Both the position numbers and the translations under genes were made by a program. Positions 22,711-33,950 of a stretch of 64,000 nt of DNA are shown piece after piece. The notes under the pieces are model-generated. The model saw nothing but the letters and a program-made list of their open reading frames with translations, made no database searches and was not told the origin of the DNA. This DNA is from Helianthus annuus (lineage: Eukaryota; Streptophyta; Magnoliopsida; Asterales; Asteraceae): positions 123,857,422 to 123,921,421 of the forward strand of contig NC_035448.2 in NCBI RefSeq assembly GCF_002127325.2. The letters run 5' to 3'. The stretch's first letter is position 1. Each line of letters begins with the position of its first letter.

Positions 22711-23418
22711 CCTAACTACAGGAGTCTTTTTAGTTGAACCCTAAACTTACAAGGTGAGGTATTCTCCTTTTTATCATCTTTTTGTGATACAATTATATTT
22801 AAAAATGCTTTCCAAAATCCTAAATATTTACCAGTTGTACTTACAGTGATTAAATTTTTATATTCTGTAATAACTGCCGGTATGGGAGGTTTCATACATT
22901 ACTTGACCCTCGTTACCATTGGCCAAAAATTTAGCCAATAGTAACATGGCCACAAGCACAGGAGGGAAATTGTGCCCCAGTGGCCATAGCCTATAACTAA
23001 TATTACTTTTACATTAAATAATTAATAAATTTAATATATGATTGAAATAAATCCAAATAGTGTATATATAAAATAGAATTTTATTAATCATTATTAAAGT
23101 ATATTAGTTACATTAAAGAAAATATATATAATAAACCTAATTTACTATTAACATTATAAAATAATGTTAGTCTATAAATGTATACCATAATAAAATATGT
23201 CAAATATGATATATTCTACTATACTAAGATTATATTTTTAGTCTTAGTCACGTTAATATATTAAATAATAATATTACAATTATTTAATTAATATATTTTA
23301 TTTGATAAGTAATAGCTATTAGTTTGACAGAAAATGATATATTTCATTTTCTGGCTAAGTGGTTTTGTGTCATAGAAAATATAATTGAAAAAGTAATGTC
23401 ACGGGACACTAATAAGTT

Positions 23419-23710
23419 CAGAGTCACTAGTTGAGAGAATAATCAACATTGATATGACCAGAAATATGACCAGAGTCACTAGTTGGGAGAATGATCAACA
23501 GTGACATGACCAAAGGCACTAGTTGAGAGAATGATCAACAGTGTTATGACTAGAGTCACCAGTTGAAAGAATGATCAACAGTGACATGACTAAAGGCACT
23601 AGTTGAGAGAACGATCAACAGTGTTATGACCAGAATCACTAGTTGAAAGAACGATCAACAGTGATATGACAAGAGTCACTAGTTGAAAGAATGATCAACA
23701 GTGATTTGAT
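23419..23710 (+). repeat. 40-bp tandem repeat, about seven copies, in solo LTR
   Basis: The unit AGAGTCACTAGTTGAGAGAA plus TGATCAACAGTGACATGACC repeats about seven times with scattered base changes. It is non-coding and lies in the right arm of the solo LTR 13553-24305. Confidence 0.85.
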
Positions 23711-24305
23711 CACCGTCACGGGAATCGCCTAGTGACCGATACCATTGAGTCATAATAAGATATATTTTATATTTATTACTTAATAAACTTCACTATTGGA
23801 CGAAAGTGAGCCAATAAGTGATATGACCACCGTCACATCGGAACTACCACCATGTGACAAATACTGATTGAATCGGGTAAATATAAATAAATATAAAAAC
23901 CTTGATACTGTAAAGTATAACAATTTATTTTATAAAGATGGAATGAACTCGCCAGTATTTATTACTGATAAAATGTTTTCAAAATGTGTTTCAGGTAATT
24001 TGCTGTAAAGATAATAGTAGCCAGCTATGGAGCACTGAAGGCTTAAATAAAGTGGCTATAAATACCTGAATAAAAGAAGAAATTTATGTTTTATTTATTT
24101 GGGTTTATCCCTATAAAAACAATTGAATCGAATATGGGTTTTAGCTCATTTGTTTAATATTAAAAGTTTGGTGTTTTACAAACTCTGAAATCATTTCCTA
24201 ACTACGATCCTGATGAAAATTTTTCCGCTGCGTAATTTATAAGCACCGATACAATCTGACTGGTTCACGGCTCCCGCTCCCAGGGTAAGGTCGGGGGTTG
24301 TGACA

Positions 24306-26466
24306 TTTTGTTACCAAGTTTGTCAGTTATCTTAACTTCTTGGCCATTCTTGTTGGTTGGTATGATTTCAACAGAACCAGCTTGATTTGCAGCAGTGTTT
24401 TCGACTTGGTCATTTTTTCTAAATCCTATGCCAAATTTTACATTACTTTCAAGCTGTTTTTCAAGCATAATCTCATAACCTTTGCAGGATTCCACCCATT
24501 TTTCACAAGTGATTTGGGTGGATTCCAACTCCTTTTTGCAGGCTTGATATTTTTCTATCATAGTCTAGAGTTGGTCCTTGGTCATGCTATGCTCTTCTTT
24601 GAGACTGGAGATTTCTTTATCCTTTTCAGCCAATTTGATATTTAGTTCTTTTAAAGACTTTTCAAATTGAACTTCATCATTTAACACTCTATCCCTAAGG
24701 TTTTCATTCACCTCTTTGATGTTAGCAAATGCTATAATGCATTTGTCTGAACATAAATTTTTAAGAACCTGAGATGATACCTTAACTGCAGCCATCAGCC
24801 ACCTTCTCTTCAATCTCACCATGTTTCTTCTCTTCTTCTTCAGACCAGGGGTCAGACGGTGGTTCCAACAGGGGCTCTGAATTTTCTCCCAACAGTATTT
24901 CATCAGCAACAGCAGTAACCACTGCTTCAGCAATTTCATCCACTGTTTCATCACTTGATTGTCCTTCTTCAGTTTCCAGCTCTTCTGCTATTGACTCTAA
25001 TGCCATAAAAAAATATTCATCAATAGAAGCATCATTAGTAACATAGAGTGCAAAATTTTCATCACCAAGCTCATTAGGTAAGCTGCTCCAGTCAACAAAG
25101 CCTTGGGTGAAAAAGTTTTGCTGATCTGGTTGAACCACTGCTGGTGCAGCTTGTTGAGGTGCAATTGGTTGCACTTGAACCTGAGGGACAGGAGCTTGGA
25201 CATACCTGATTTGTGGGACAGTGGTTTGGACATAATGCACAGGAACAGGGGTTCCAGGGTTTGCATAATGAGCAGTGTTCACATGGGCAGCAGGGGTATA
25301 ATCAGAATACTGCACAGTGCCTTGGTTATTTTGTGGTCTTGGACTAGGGTGAGTGATAATAGGTCCATTGTTTTGACTCCTACATTCCCTAGCAAAGTGA
25401 CCTAACCTGTTGCACCTGTAGCATTTAATTTTTTACTTATCCAACCATACTTTTAAATTCCCATGCAACCCTGGGAATTTTCTCCCTATCCTTTTGTAAA
25501 ATTTGTTGGTTCTAACACTCAGCAATGCCAGTTGGTGTAATATGTCCATTTCTTGGATCAAAATGTTGAAGGTCATTGAGTTCAAAGTAGAGATTGTCAG
25601 AGTTCTGGCTTTCTCCATTTGCTGTGAAAGCAAAATTGGATGAGTGAGGATCAGAGTTGAAATTACCACCAGCAGTTATGTTAATAAAATGATCATAACT
25701 CTAATCCTTACCACTGCTAGACTTTTCCTGACCCAGAAGAGCTGTGTTGCCAAATGTGTAGTCATCTGCAACTTTGCCAGACTCTTGCAACGTCTTTTTC
25801 TGGTTTAACTCCCTTTCATAGGTCAGGAGTCTACCATGAAGTTGGGTCAGGGTCAGATTCTTTGAACTCAACAGAGTTTCTGGTCACAAAGGCAATTGTA
25901 TCCCATTTTTCAGGTAGTGATCTAAGAAACCTGCTATTTTGTGTTGATTTAGAAATTTCAACATTAACAAGTTTTAGCTCACTAATGAGACAACTGAATC
26001 GCTCAAACTGTTGTGTTAATGTTTCACCCTTAACGTGACAAAAGGTTTCATACTGTTGATTCAGAATTTCCCTGCTATTGTCAATAACTTCTTCAGTCCC
26101 CCCAAATTGTTCCTTAAGTGCATCCCATAATTCCTTGGCACTGTTACAGTGTAACAGTCCAGCATAAATTTCATTGGGTAATGCAGATGCAACTCTGCTA
26201 AATGCCTTGGCATGTAGTTCAAACTTCTGAAAATCCAGATCTGTATAGTTCTCAACTTTCTTAGGTTCAAACTTCTTTGGATCCTCAGCACTCGGCACCA
26301 ATGGAACATGTGATCCAAAGATAACCGACTTCCAACATCCGGTATTCTGTTGAGCAAGGATGTGACCCATCCTTCTCTGCCAGATGTTATACTCATTTCG
26401 CTTCAACATGGGTGGTTTAAAGAGTGAACCGATGCTATTGTTAACATCTTGTGATTGTGACGTCAT
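24306..26466 (-). pseudogene. Sirevirus-like gag, N-terminal and middle parts
   Basis: The frame opens at 26466 (MTSQSQDVNNS) and reads through a UBN2-type gag domain with YNIWQRRMGHIL, ELWDALKEQFGG and RFLRSLPEKWD to 25831. After a frameshift near 25840 the linker and a zinc knuckle follow: CYRCNRLGHFAREC at about 25383-25425. A Gln/Pro-rich stretch (25315-25100), an acidic stretch and a coiled-coil-like stretch (24954-24306) complete it. Stops are at about 25690 and 25433, and a shift lies near 24780-24800. The frame is cut after LGNK by the solo LTR and resumes at 13552. Gag forms the particle and binds RNA. Confidence 0.82.
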
Positions 26467-26616
26467 CCTGGTTGTTTTACAGGCACTGATTAATTAACTT
26501 TACTAGTGATTAATCCTTACTCTGTTTTTCAACAAAACGAACAATTTAAAAGTATCAACAATTATGAGCTGAACTTTTACGTCAAAATGATTGTTAGATC
26601 AAATTTGACTGTCCTA

Positions 26617-26628
26617 GCTCTGATACCA
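26617..26628 (-). promoter_or_regulatory. Primer-binding site (initiator tRNA-Met type)
   Basis: Minus-strand TGGTATCAGAGC starts two bases after the 5' LTR end of the Sirevirus-like element. This is the standard plant site complementary to the initiator methionine tRNA 3' end. Confidence 0.9.
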
Positions 26629-26630
26629 AT

Positions 26631-27353
26631 TGTTAGGATCTGAGTTTCTTATGATTGTGTTTTTGTTTGAAAATTAAAGAAGATGAAATATTAATTGCAG
26701 CGGAATAATAATGGAAACAAACTTTCACACACAATCAAACAAGAGAAATGCTTTCAACACACATGTTTATCATTGAACCGAATGATTAAATTTAGTTCAA
26801 TCTTCAATACAATTGCATGCATGTATTACAAACTCCCCCTCAGGCTGAGCTCACAACAGTTTGTTCGTACAGGAAGACAAGTGATGAAAGAGCTAATAAA
26901 ACAGTACAGCGTACTGTTCTATTTATAGGCACGAGCAAACCACTGTGGCATCTTTGCTGACGTCACCATGAAAGTGACATCTAACTTCCTAACAAGCTAC
27001 AACCACTGATCTATTACAAGCACTGTTGTCTAACTATTGATTACAATATATTACAAAGGAATAAACTAACTACTGCTTCTCCTTCCACTGTTGTGCCTCC
27101 AGCAGTACTTTGTTTCTTCAACAGTACTTGAACCAAGACAGTAGATTGAGCATCAGTGTTTGTCTTCATCAGTCTTTAGCAGTTGTTGAAGGACAACAGT
27201 TGTTCTAGAGGATCAGTGGATGAAGGTAATCAGTTGTTATGGCCACTTCCAAGAGGAAAGCTTGTATACAAACATCTGCTTATTCTGGATCCACTGATCT
27301 GATCTAGTTTTGGCTTTAATCAACTGTTCCTTTGATAGGGTTCAATCCCAACA
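26631..27353 (-). repeat. 5' LTR of the Sirevirus-like element
   Basis: 723 bp, TG...CA ended, partner of 3964-4669. TATTTATAG lies near 26921-26930 on the plus strand, so a TATA-type box faces the element on the minus strand. The flank TGGTT follows at 27354-27358. Confidence 0.9.
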
Positions 27354-27502
27354 TGGTTTTTCATATCATTTTGTGGTTTGGGTTGAATGTTTATTTGAAT
27401 TTATGGAATGTATCATATTACTTTATTTGAATATTCGATAATAATAATTGGTATTAATATTATAGATTATATATATCTTTTAGTATTATGTAAATACTAA
27501 TA

Positions 27503-27868
27503 GAGTAAACTTCCGTTTTGCTCCCTGTGGTTTGGGTGTTTTAACGGTTTTGCCCCAATCCTTTAAAAATAGCCATTTTACTCCCTGATGTTTTGGTTTT
27601 GTCGCCACTTTGCTCCACGGGCTTAACTCCATCCACATAGTATGTTAGTTGAAGGGGTATTTTTGTAATTACAAATATAAAATAAGGGTATTTGGTAATT
27701 ACCTAAATGTCCTTAATATAAAACAAAATAAATTTAGGATGGAGTTAAGCCTGTGGACGAAACTGGTGACAAAACCGAAACATCGGGGAGTGAAATGGCT
27801 ATTTTTAAAGGTTTGGGGAAAAACCGTTAAAGTGACCAAACCACAGGGAGCAAAACGGAAGTTTACTC
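27503..27868. mobile_element. MITE with 9-bp target duplication (GAGTAAAC type)
   Basis: The ends are GAGTAAACTTCCGTTTTGC and its inverted copy GCAAAACGGAAGTTTACTC, flanked by ATACTAATA (27494-27502 and 27869-27877). The body is a fold-back with the phrase GCTCCCTGTGGTTTGG at both ends. It is one of four like elements in the window. A 9-bp duplication suggests a Mutator origin. It is inserted in the right arm of the hAT element. Confidence 0.88.
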
Positions 27869-28105
27869 ATACTAATATATACAAATATGCAATAACAATT
27901 TATTCCATGTTAAAAAATTAAGCTATTTTTAGCTCAGCTAAATACACGGTTAACCACCCATAACTGACCCACTATAACCATCAAAACCAAATGACCATGA
28001 CCACCATAACCAATCTGTTATGGTTATGGTTATCCAATAACCGACATCGCGGTTATGGTTATGGTTTTTGGTCAAAACCGACCCATGCACACCCCTAGTT
28101 GGCAC

Positions 28106-28373
28106 ATCCTTATTCTTCTTCCTTTTACTCGAACTACTTTCAACGAAACTGGTAAAACAAAGGCTCATCATCACCTAAATTAATTTCGTCACTGTCTCCT
28201 TTCCCCTCCACGTTTTCCTCAAGTCGAACATCGCTCGGATTGTTGTCATTTAAAAATTGTAACGGAGTCTGAGTCTGATCCCCAACGGCAACAAAATCCC
28301 AAAATAAAGGAGCATAATGCGACTCGAATATTTCCAAATTTGCTCCCTTAAATTTGGCAAAGTCTATATTTAC
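28106..28373 (-). pseudogene. Harbinger Myb/SANT-like protein, exon 2 (upstream part)
   Basis: The AG acceptor is at 28375-28374. The frame reads DFAKFKGANLEIFESHYAPL then FWDFVAVGDQTQTPLQFLND, a block conserved in plant Harbinger Myb-like proteins. It then turns acidic (EENVEGKGDSDEINLGDDE). A frameshift near 28155-28175 precedes the Ser/Lys run SSSSKRKKNKDVP. At 28105 the hAT element breaks the exon, which continues at 3706. Confidence 0.72.
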
Positions 28374-28464
28374 CTACAAGATAAGAAGGTTAATTAATGT
28401 ATTTTCAAGTTGCAATCACAAATTCATTAACTACAAAAGATTTTCAGGTTAATTAATAACTTAC

Positions 28465-28793
28465 CTTTATTTTCTCCTCCCACCACTCATTCGATGCCTC
28501 GATTAAGCTTCTCGTCCCACCAATCCCAGTTTCAAGCCTTATTAAGCAGTCATAAAGCTTCCATTCTTTTTCATGAAGTCACATTTGTTTTTAAGTTGTT
28601 TTCTATCAAAGACTTTGCCGGTTTTTTCATTCATGGTTTTTTCTAAATTCTCCCACCCAATCTTATTAAAGTAACTACCCAGTCTATTCCCTTTTCTACA
28701 TTCAAGCAAGCAAGCTTTGACAAAATCCATAAATGTAGCATTCCTTTTAGTTGACGTTTCACAATCAATAACATTTTTATGGTAAGCATCCAT
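28465..28793 (-). pseudogene. Harbinger Myb/SANT-like protein, DNA-binding exon 1
   Basis: The start at 28793 gives MDAYHKNVIDCETS. The Myb/SANT-like trihelix follows: FMDFVKACLLECRKGNRLGS, then YFNKIGWENLEK and DRKQLKNKCDFMKK. In these elements the protein binds subterminal DNA and works with the transposase. A one-base loss in an A run near 28578 moves the frame, after which LYDCLIRLETGIGGTR is seen up to a GT donor at 28464-28463. Together with exon 2 and the two distal parts this makes one gene broken by two shifts and two insertions. Confidence 0.75.
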
Positions 28794-29752
28794 TATCTGA
28801 TACATATACAAGATCAACAATCCTAATCTAAAATGATACAAACAGATTGAACAAATTTGATGCAGTGCAAACAAATAACAAATTAAACAAGAACTAATTA
28901 GATGCAGTGCAAACAGTGAACGAATTAAACAAGATGTAGTGCAAACAGTGAACGAATTAAACAAGAACTTATTAAACAAATATATTAGACAAGAACTATT
29001 TTGATGCGCAGTGAGCTTGAAAACAAGTCTATTACCATTTACCAGTTAACACTTATTTCGTTCAAACTTCAAAGATGAAAACAGGCGGTTATAATTTTCT
29101 TTCCTATTTTTCTCTACTAAGGAATAATCAACAGTACAACAGATGTTTATCTGTCGTTCACACAGATGACTTAAAATCATAGAATAATCAAAACTTCATA
29201 GGGGACATTTCACAAACAACTAGTATGCATCCTAACAATCTGTAACCAAAAACTCAAAAACCCACCACCGATCGAGCTGCAGCAGGTTATTTAGAAACAA
29301 TATTTTGACAAAACACACTCGTTTGCACTGCATCTTGTTTAAACAAGAACTACTTAAAAATAACATACCTGCGGTAGAGAATTGGAGCCGGAACCGAAAG
29401 CCGGCGGTGGAGAATTGGAGCCAGAACTGGAAGTCGGCCGAACTGGAGCTGGAAGCCGGCAGAACTGTTGCAGCAGAGTCGTTGTGTTGAACCAGATGAC
29501 GGCTGTGTTGTTTGTGTAGGGCAAATATAAGCAGTGTTTCCACAAGGGTAATCTGGTAATTTGGTTTTTGAAAAGTTATAAGCTACTCAAAAGTCACAAC
29601 CTCATCACTTCTCAAAAATGACTTTTTCTCCTATACAAAAAGTCATTTTGAAAAGTTCTTTTGGGTTTGCCAAACACTAAATCTCCTTATTAGCTTTTTG
29701 TAAAAGTCAATAAGTTATAAGTTGGGGTGGAAAAACTTAGCCAAACATGCTC
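28794..29752 (-). other. Upstream region and terminus of the outer Harbinger
   Basis: This stretch holds no convincing gene. It includes direct repeats of about 33 bp (gatgcagtgcaaaca...gaattaaacaag, 28858-28975). A GGAGCCGG-rich stretch at 29385-29465 repeats gagaattggagcc. A copy of the Harbinger-type end rich in AAAAAGTCATTTTGAAAAG lies at 29560-29752. Small open frames here are short and overlap on both strands. Confidence 0.55.
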
Positions 29753-29815
29753 TTATTATTATATATAGATAATTGACAAACTTGTTAGCTACAGTACTAT
29801 CAACTATAATTCTAT

Positions 29816-29934
29816 GCAGTTAATGCGGAAGAATATCGGTTATCGGTCAAGGACTGATATCTAAGATATCGTTTATCACAATGAGATATCGATGGGATAT
29901 CGGTAATTTATAATATCATGCATAAAAATATATA
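29816..29934. repeat. ATCGG-rich low-complexity element, left arm
   Basis: Runs of GATATCGG and ATATCGGTTATCGG start after TATGCAGTTAAT. The same word style resumes at 42285-42437 and ends CGATATTAACTAC. The two arms probably belong to one small element that was split by the Mutator-like element (29935) and the gag-only retroelement (32449). Confidence 0.5.
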
Positions 29935-32422
29935 GGGTCGGGATTTAGAGAAAACGGTAGAAAGTGTGAGAACGGTGAGAACGCTTATGGATCGTCCGAT
30001 TAAAACAATCTATGGACTAGATTGGCGCGGTGGCGTTTTCGTAAATAACATCAACTTTATTACGTGGACGCGCCTCATTAAGGGTAAAAACGTCTTTACA
30101 CTTCTATACCAAAACGCCATACTAATGAATAAAACGCCATTACAGACCAAAACACATCCCTATATAAACAAAAACATCCCATACATAAAAACACACCCCC
30201 TAGAACCTGAAACGCCATATTTTCTACTATATACCATTCCTCTTACAAACGCCAAAATCCCCAAAACATCAAACACACCTACTCAAAAAACGCCATTTTT
30301 TTACTATATACCAATCATCTTAGAAAACGCCAAAACACTCAAACATCAAAGATTCCAAAAAATCGACGGTTCTTTCAGATACACTATTTCCTTAGTAAAA
30401 CGCTAAAAATGGCAAATATCGTTTCTTGTATATTCAAATATTGTTCTACGCCAAAGTTTCGGAGAATGCATTCTTCCCTGAGGTGCTGTGACTCAAATAA
30501 CATTTTGCTGCATGAGATGGACAAATCATAAACAAAAAGATGTTGGTGTCAGACTTATGTCATTTTTTGTGTTTTGTTATTGATAAATATTATAATGGCA
30601 TGAAAAGACGAATGACACTGATGAGTTGTTTGAAGATACATATTCAAACAAAAAAACCTTATGTCATTTTGTCTTTCCAAACGGCCACAAAAACACAAGC
30701 ATGACTAAGCCAAACCGCCAGCGAACATGCTTCAAAGAAGAAAGAGACTGATGACAGTGAAAATTTGGAAGATGAATTGTTTCTATTTTAATTTTTTTAA
30801 TTTTCTTTTTCTGTTGTTTGTTATGTATTTTTCAACTTAGAATAAAAAAATACATTATATTAATAATACGCCAAACAGTCATAATGCATGTGAAACACCA
30901 TAATGCAGTAAAAACGCCAAAAACTCCCAAACTATAATGAAAGTAATTTGCAGAAGTATTAATAAAAGCTAAAAATGAAAAAAAAAACGCCAAAAACTAC
31001 TTAAAGCCATTAAAAACGCCAAGCTTGGGAGTAGAAAGTCTATGACCCTAAAAACTCATAAAAAGCTTAACAAAAACAGTAAAAATACACAGTAACTGAA
31101 AAGACAGCTACTTTATTAATATCATTTATTTTAAATAAAATCCCGCCTAAACTACGCGCCAAAAACATCCTATAAGAGAGACGTCTCTGCACAATCAACT
31201 GATCACAAACCAAAAACAAATGCCGTATTTCCTAGAAACCATTCACTTTAAAACGCCACAAATAATAGTTAAAAAAGCCACAGATGCAGAACCTCGTTTC
31301 TTCTATATTGAGTATTGATCTGAATGAAGTTTCACTGAATGGATTCTTCTCTGAGTTGGGTAACTCTATTATCTTTGGCTGAATGAGATGGACAAATATT
31401 CAAGAAAAGGAGACTGATGACACTGATATGACATCATGTCACTTTGTTCTTGATGGATATATTGATGGCATGAAGGGATCAATACATAGAGCAGGCGTTA
31501 GTCTTCAACATGTCATCAAACAGGTATATATCAACCCACAATAAAGGATGCCACAAAAAATAAGCATCTTCTAAAGACGAGCATTATGTAGGAAAATAAG
31601 GATCTACATAATGTATTCAAAAACAGTTTCAAAACGCCAAAAAGGTTAAAGTAGAAGAGGCTGATGACAGTGAAGATTTGGATGAGAAATTAGATTATAA
31701 TTTTTAATTTTTTTTTCATTTTTTATTGTTTGTTATCTAATTCTCTGTTGTTTATTATCTAATTCTCTACTAATTTAAAAAAAATTGAGTATAAAACGCC
31801 AAAAACTACAAATACTAAAACGCCTGATAGTGTGAAAAACTGTGAGAACGGATGCTAGCAAAGCACGATGTTGCTATATAAAACGCCAAAAAACGGCAAA
31901 CAAAGTATTACTGGAAAAATCAACACTAATTGACAGATGAAAATTGAACGAAACAGTAATTGCTAAACAGTAAAATGAAGAGACGGTATCTTTATTGCCA
32001 AACATTTGTTATATTAAAAGCCACTACAAGGAAAATTGAATTTATTTATCTTTTTAAAACGCCATAATTGTCTGTCACATTACAGGCCTGTATCCTACAT
32101 GGCACAACACTTGATATAATAAAATCAAGAAAATACTGATGTTTTTACATTATAGGCGTGCATCCTTATCTAAAAAACAATAAAAACGCCAAAACAATAC
32201 TTAAAACGCCAAAATATTTACTATGATCCTGATCTAAAAACAATAAAAACGCCGCGTATTTATTAAACGCCAAAAAATGGAAAGATGAAGTGACACGCGT
32301 TTAAAGAAAGAAATATGAAAGGACAAAAAAGACCTTCCGCCCTTCTCTATGTCGCGTGACACGTGTTGGGCCAGTAAGCGTTCTCACCTTTCTCACACTT
32401 TTGAGCGTTTTCTCCTGATCCC
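29935..32422. mobile_element. Mutator-like element, non-autonomous, AACGCC-rich
   Basis: The inverted termini of about 50 bp share AGAGAAAACGG...AGTGTGAGAACGGTGAGAAC (left) with the complement at right (GTTCTCACCTTTCTCACACT). Target duplication is unclear in the AT-rich flanks. The body is full of AAAACGCCAAAAA words and has no transposase. Two blocks, about 30420-30790 and 31290-31690, are diverged direct copies, sharing ATGAGATGGACAAAT and CTGATGACAGTGAAGATTTG. An open frame at 29966-30406 looks like chance. Confidence 0.65.
30420..31690 (+). repeat. Internal direct duplication in the Mutator-like element
   Basis: Shared words occur in the same order in 30420-30790 and 31290-31690: TCGTTTCTT, GAATG-ATTCTTC, ATGAGATGGACAAAT, TGGCATGAA, GACTGATGACAGTGAA. 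The spacing is about 870 bp. The source could be a captured gene fragment, but I do not recognise one. Confidence 0.55.
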
Positions 32423-32987
32423 GTTTCAAAATATATATATATATTCATTGTAACAACCCGCACCTTCGTGCGTTGTTACTGCTTGATACACTCGTTACGC
32501 CTAGCACCAGAGATTCGGATCATAATGTAACTATATCAGATATATCCCTAAATTGAAGTATAATCGAATAATTACGCATATTCTATCGCTATTACAAATC
32601 TATTTTCATAAATTATAACGCTCACGATGATGTTGAGTGAGGGCTTAATCTACCCTCCTCGATAACCGTGAGGTGTCAAAACGTAAACAAACAACGCTAA
32701 CAAAGACTATCGGGAGAGTACCATGTCTCCAGCCATCGTGACGATGACGGCAATACGGGCAAAGTTGTACCCCGATAATCATTGTGGCATACCACGTCGA
32801 GGAACGCACCCGAAGGCACGCGTAACTCGATCATTGCACCGAATATTGGATATATGGATACGTATATACGACCCTTTTTTGATTAATTATAATAAATAAA
32901 TAAATAATAATATAAATATATGAAAACGTGGCCCAAACTATCGCAACGCACCAAAAACGAGGATCGAAAGGCTTTCGTACGGACGGG

Positions 32988-33200
32988 CCAGCCAAACGGC
33001 TGGGCCAGTCGATCGAACGGACCAGCCGAACGGCTGGGCCGCCTGATCGAACGGGCCAGCCGATCGGTTGGGCCGGCCGATCGGACAGGCCAGCCATTCG
33101 GCTGGGCCGGCCGATTGAACGGGCCAGCCGATCGGTTGGGCCGGCCGATCGGACAGGCCAGCCGATCGGTTGGGCCGACCGATCGAGCGGGCCAACCGAT
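32988..33200. repeat. 34-bp GC-rich tandem repeat, about six copies
   Basis: The unit GAACGGGCCAGCCGATCGGT plus TGGGCCGGCCGATC repeats in an AT-rich setting just upstream of the TATA box. The CCGATCGG core is self-complementary. The 3' LTR has about four copies (40087-40230). The repeat has no stops in several frames on both strands, which yields false reading frames. Confidence 0.85.
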
Positions 33201-33950
33201 CCAGCCCACTTTTTCTCCTTTTCCCTCCTCCCTTGCCTATAAATACCCCTCATTCACCCCATACACTTGTTGTTACTGCTGCTGCTCGACCAAGACGTTC
33301 CAACCCCTTAATCTCTCGATTTCTCACGATTCTTGTAAGTTTTCAACTCAAATCTTGTACTTCCTTGATCTATATGCATTCCTTCATCTTTCTATCTTTA
33401 AATCTCCGACTTTTAACCGTGAAATTAACGGATTTGGAGTGTTCTAGGGTGATGTCACCATGGAGTTCTTCAAGAGCGATGTCATCCCATGAAGGACAAC
33501 TCAGATCCGAATGGTTTCCATACGTTTTATACAAATCTAGTCAAAATCCATGTTTCCTAATCAAGAAGTAGTGTGATTCCAACGATTTGAGGTGTTCTGA
33601 AGATGATGTCATCCTAAAGTTCACAAGAACTTCAAAGAGTGACCTCATTTTCACCATGAACGACCCGAATCAAGGTAGTTTCACCTGTTTTAAAACAAAC
33701 CTCACCCAAATCAGTGTTAACTAGCCAAGGTGTGTGTGTTTTCACGTTACACATAAGAAGAATCATCAAGAGCGACCAGATCTGATGGAACGGGGTGGTT
33801 CCCGGCAGTTAGAACGGGTCGGATTTGATGGGATTTTCAGTGGTTTAACACGATGATCCGCTACCTCAGTCTAATTGCCTCAAAATCCATTAAGTGTGGC
33901 ATGACCAGAACGATGGAGCGATGAACAACGACCAAGGTTCAACCAACCAA

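Larger units (their letters stand above)
13553..24305 (+). mobile_element. Solo LTR (Ty3-like), later split by a copia element
   Basis: The outer ends are TGTAACATCTC at 13553 and GGGGGTTGTGACA at 24305, flanked by TTTTG on both sides (13548-13552 and 24306-24310), inside copia gag. After removal of the copia insertion (14162-22331) about 2.58 kb remains. This has no coding frame and no internal second LTR, so it is best read as a solo LTR. On the plus strand a CTATAAATAG box at 14152-14161 lies directly before the inserted copia, and the transcript-leader-like stretch resumes at 22332. Confidence 0.75.
3964..27353 (-). mobile_element. Sirevirus-like Ty1/copia retrotransposon
   Basis: The two LTRs (3964-4669 and 26631-27353) share TGTTAGGATC...AATCCCAACA ends and are flanked by TGGTT (3959-3963 and 27354-27358). 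The primer site (26617-26628), gag, protease, integrase, RT and RNase H follow in copia order on the minus strand. An extra ORF region lies between RNase H and the 3' LTR, the layout of the Sirevirus (SIRE/Maximus) lineage. A solo LTR (13553-24305) splits gag. Without that insert the element is about 12.6 kb. Many stops and frameshifts make it defective. Confidence 0.88.
3707..28097. mobile_element. hAT-like element, itself host to nested copia
   Basis: The termini are TAGGGGTGTGCA at 3707 and TGCACACCCCTA at 28097. They are flanked by a perfect 8-bp duplication GTTGGCAC (3699-3706 and 28098-28105), as expected for hAT. Only about 1 kb belongs to the element: 3707-3963 and 27359-28097. Its ends are rich in AACCGAAC/GGTTATGGTT. 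No transposase is seen, so it is non-autonomous. It inserted into the Myb-like gene of the outer Harbinger. A copia element (3964-27353) and a MITE (27503-27868) later entered it. Confidence 0.85.
1..29752 (-). mobile_element. Outer PIF/Harbinger element, heavily interrupted
   Basis: The right terminus at 29752 reads inward on the minus strand as GAGCATGTTTGGCTAAG and is followed by TTA, the usual 3-bp Harbinger target. The left terminus is beyond the window. The element carries, on the minus strand, a Myb/SANT-like gene (28793 down to 2087) and then a transposase gene (1838 down to 1123), the normal two-gene plan of plant PIF/Harbinger elements. Three insertions split it: the LTR at 1-1122, the LTR at 2258-3582 and the hAT element at 3707-28097. 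Both genes also carry point defects, so it is dead. Confidence 0.75.

Noticed and set aside
29966..30406. 146-codon frame in the Mutator-like element
   Set aside because: Rich in the repeated AAAACGCC word, giving Lys/Thr/Pro runs; no transposase or other motif.
32831..33253. Several long overlapping frames on both strands
   Set aside because: All come from the 34-bp GC-rich tandem repeat, which lacks stops in many frames. The peptides are only repeats of Arg, Pro, Ala and Gly words.
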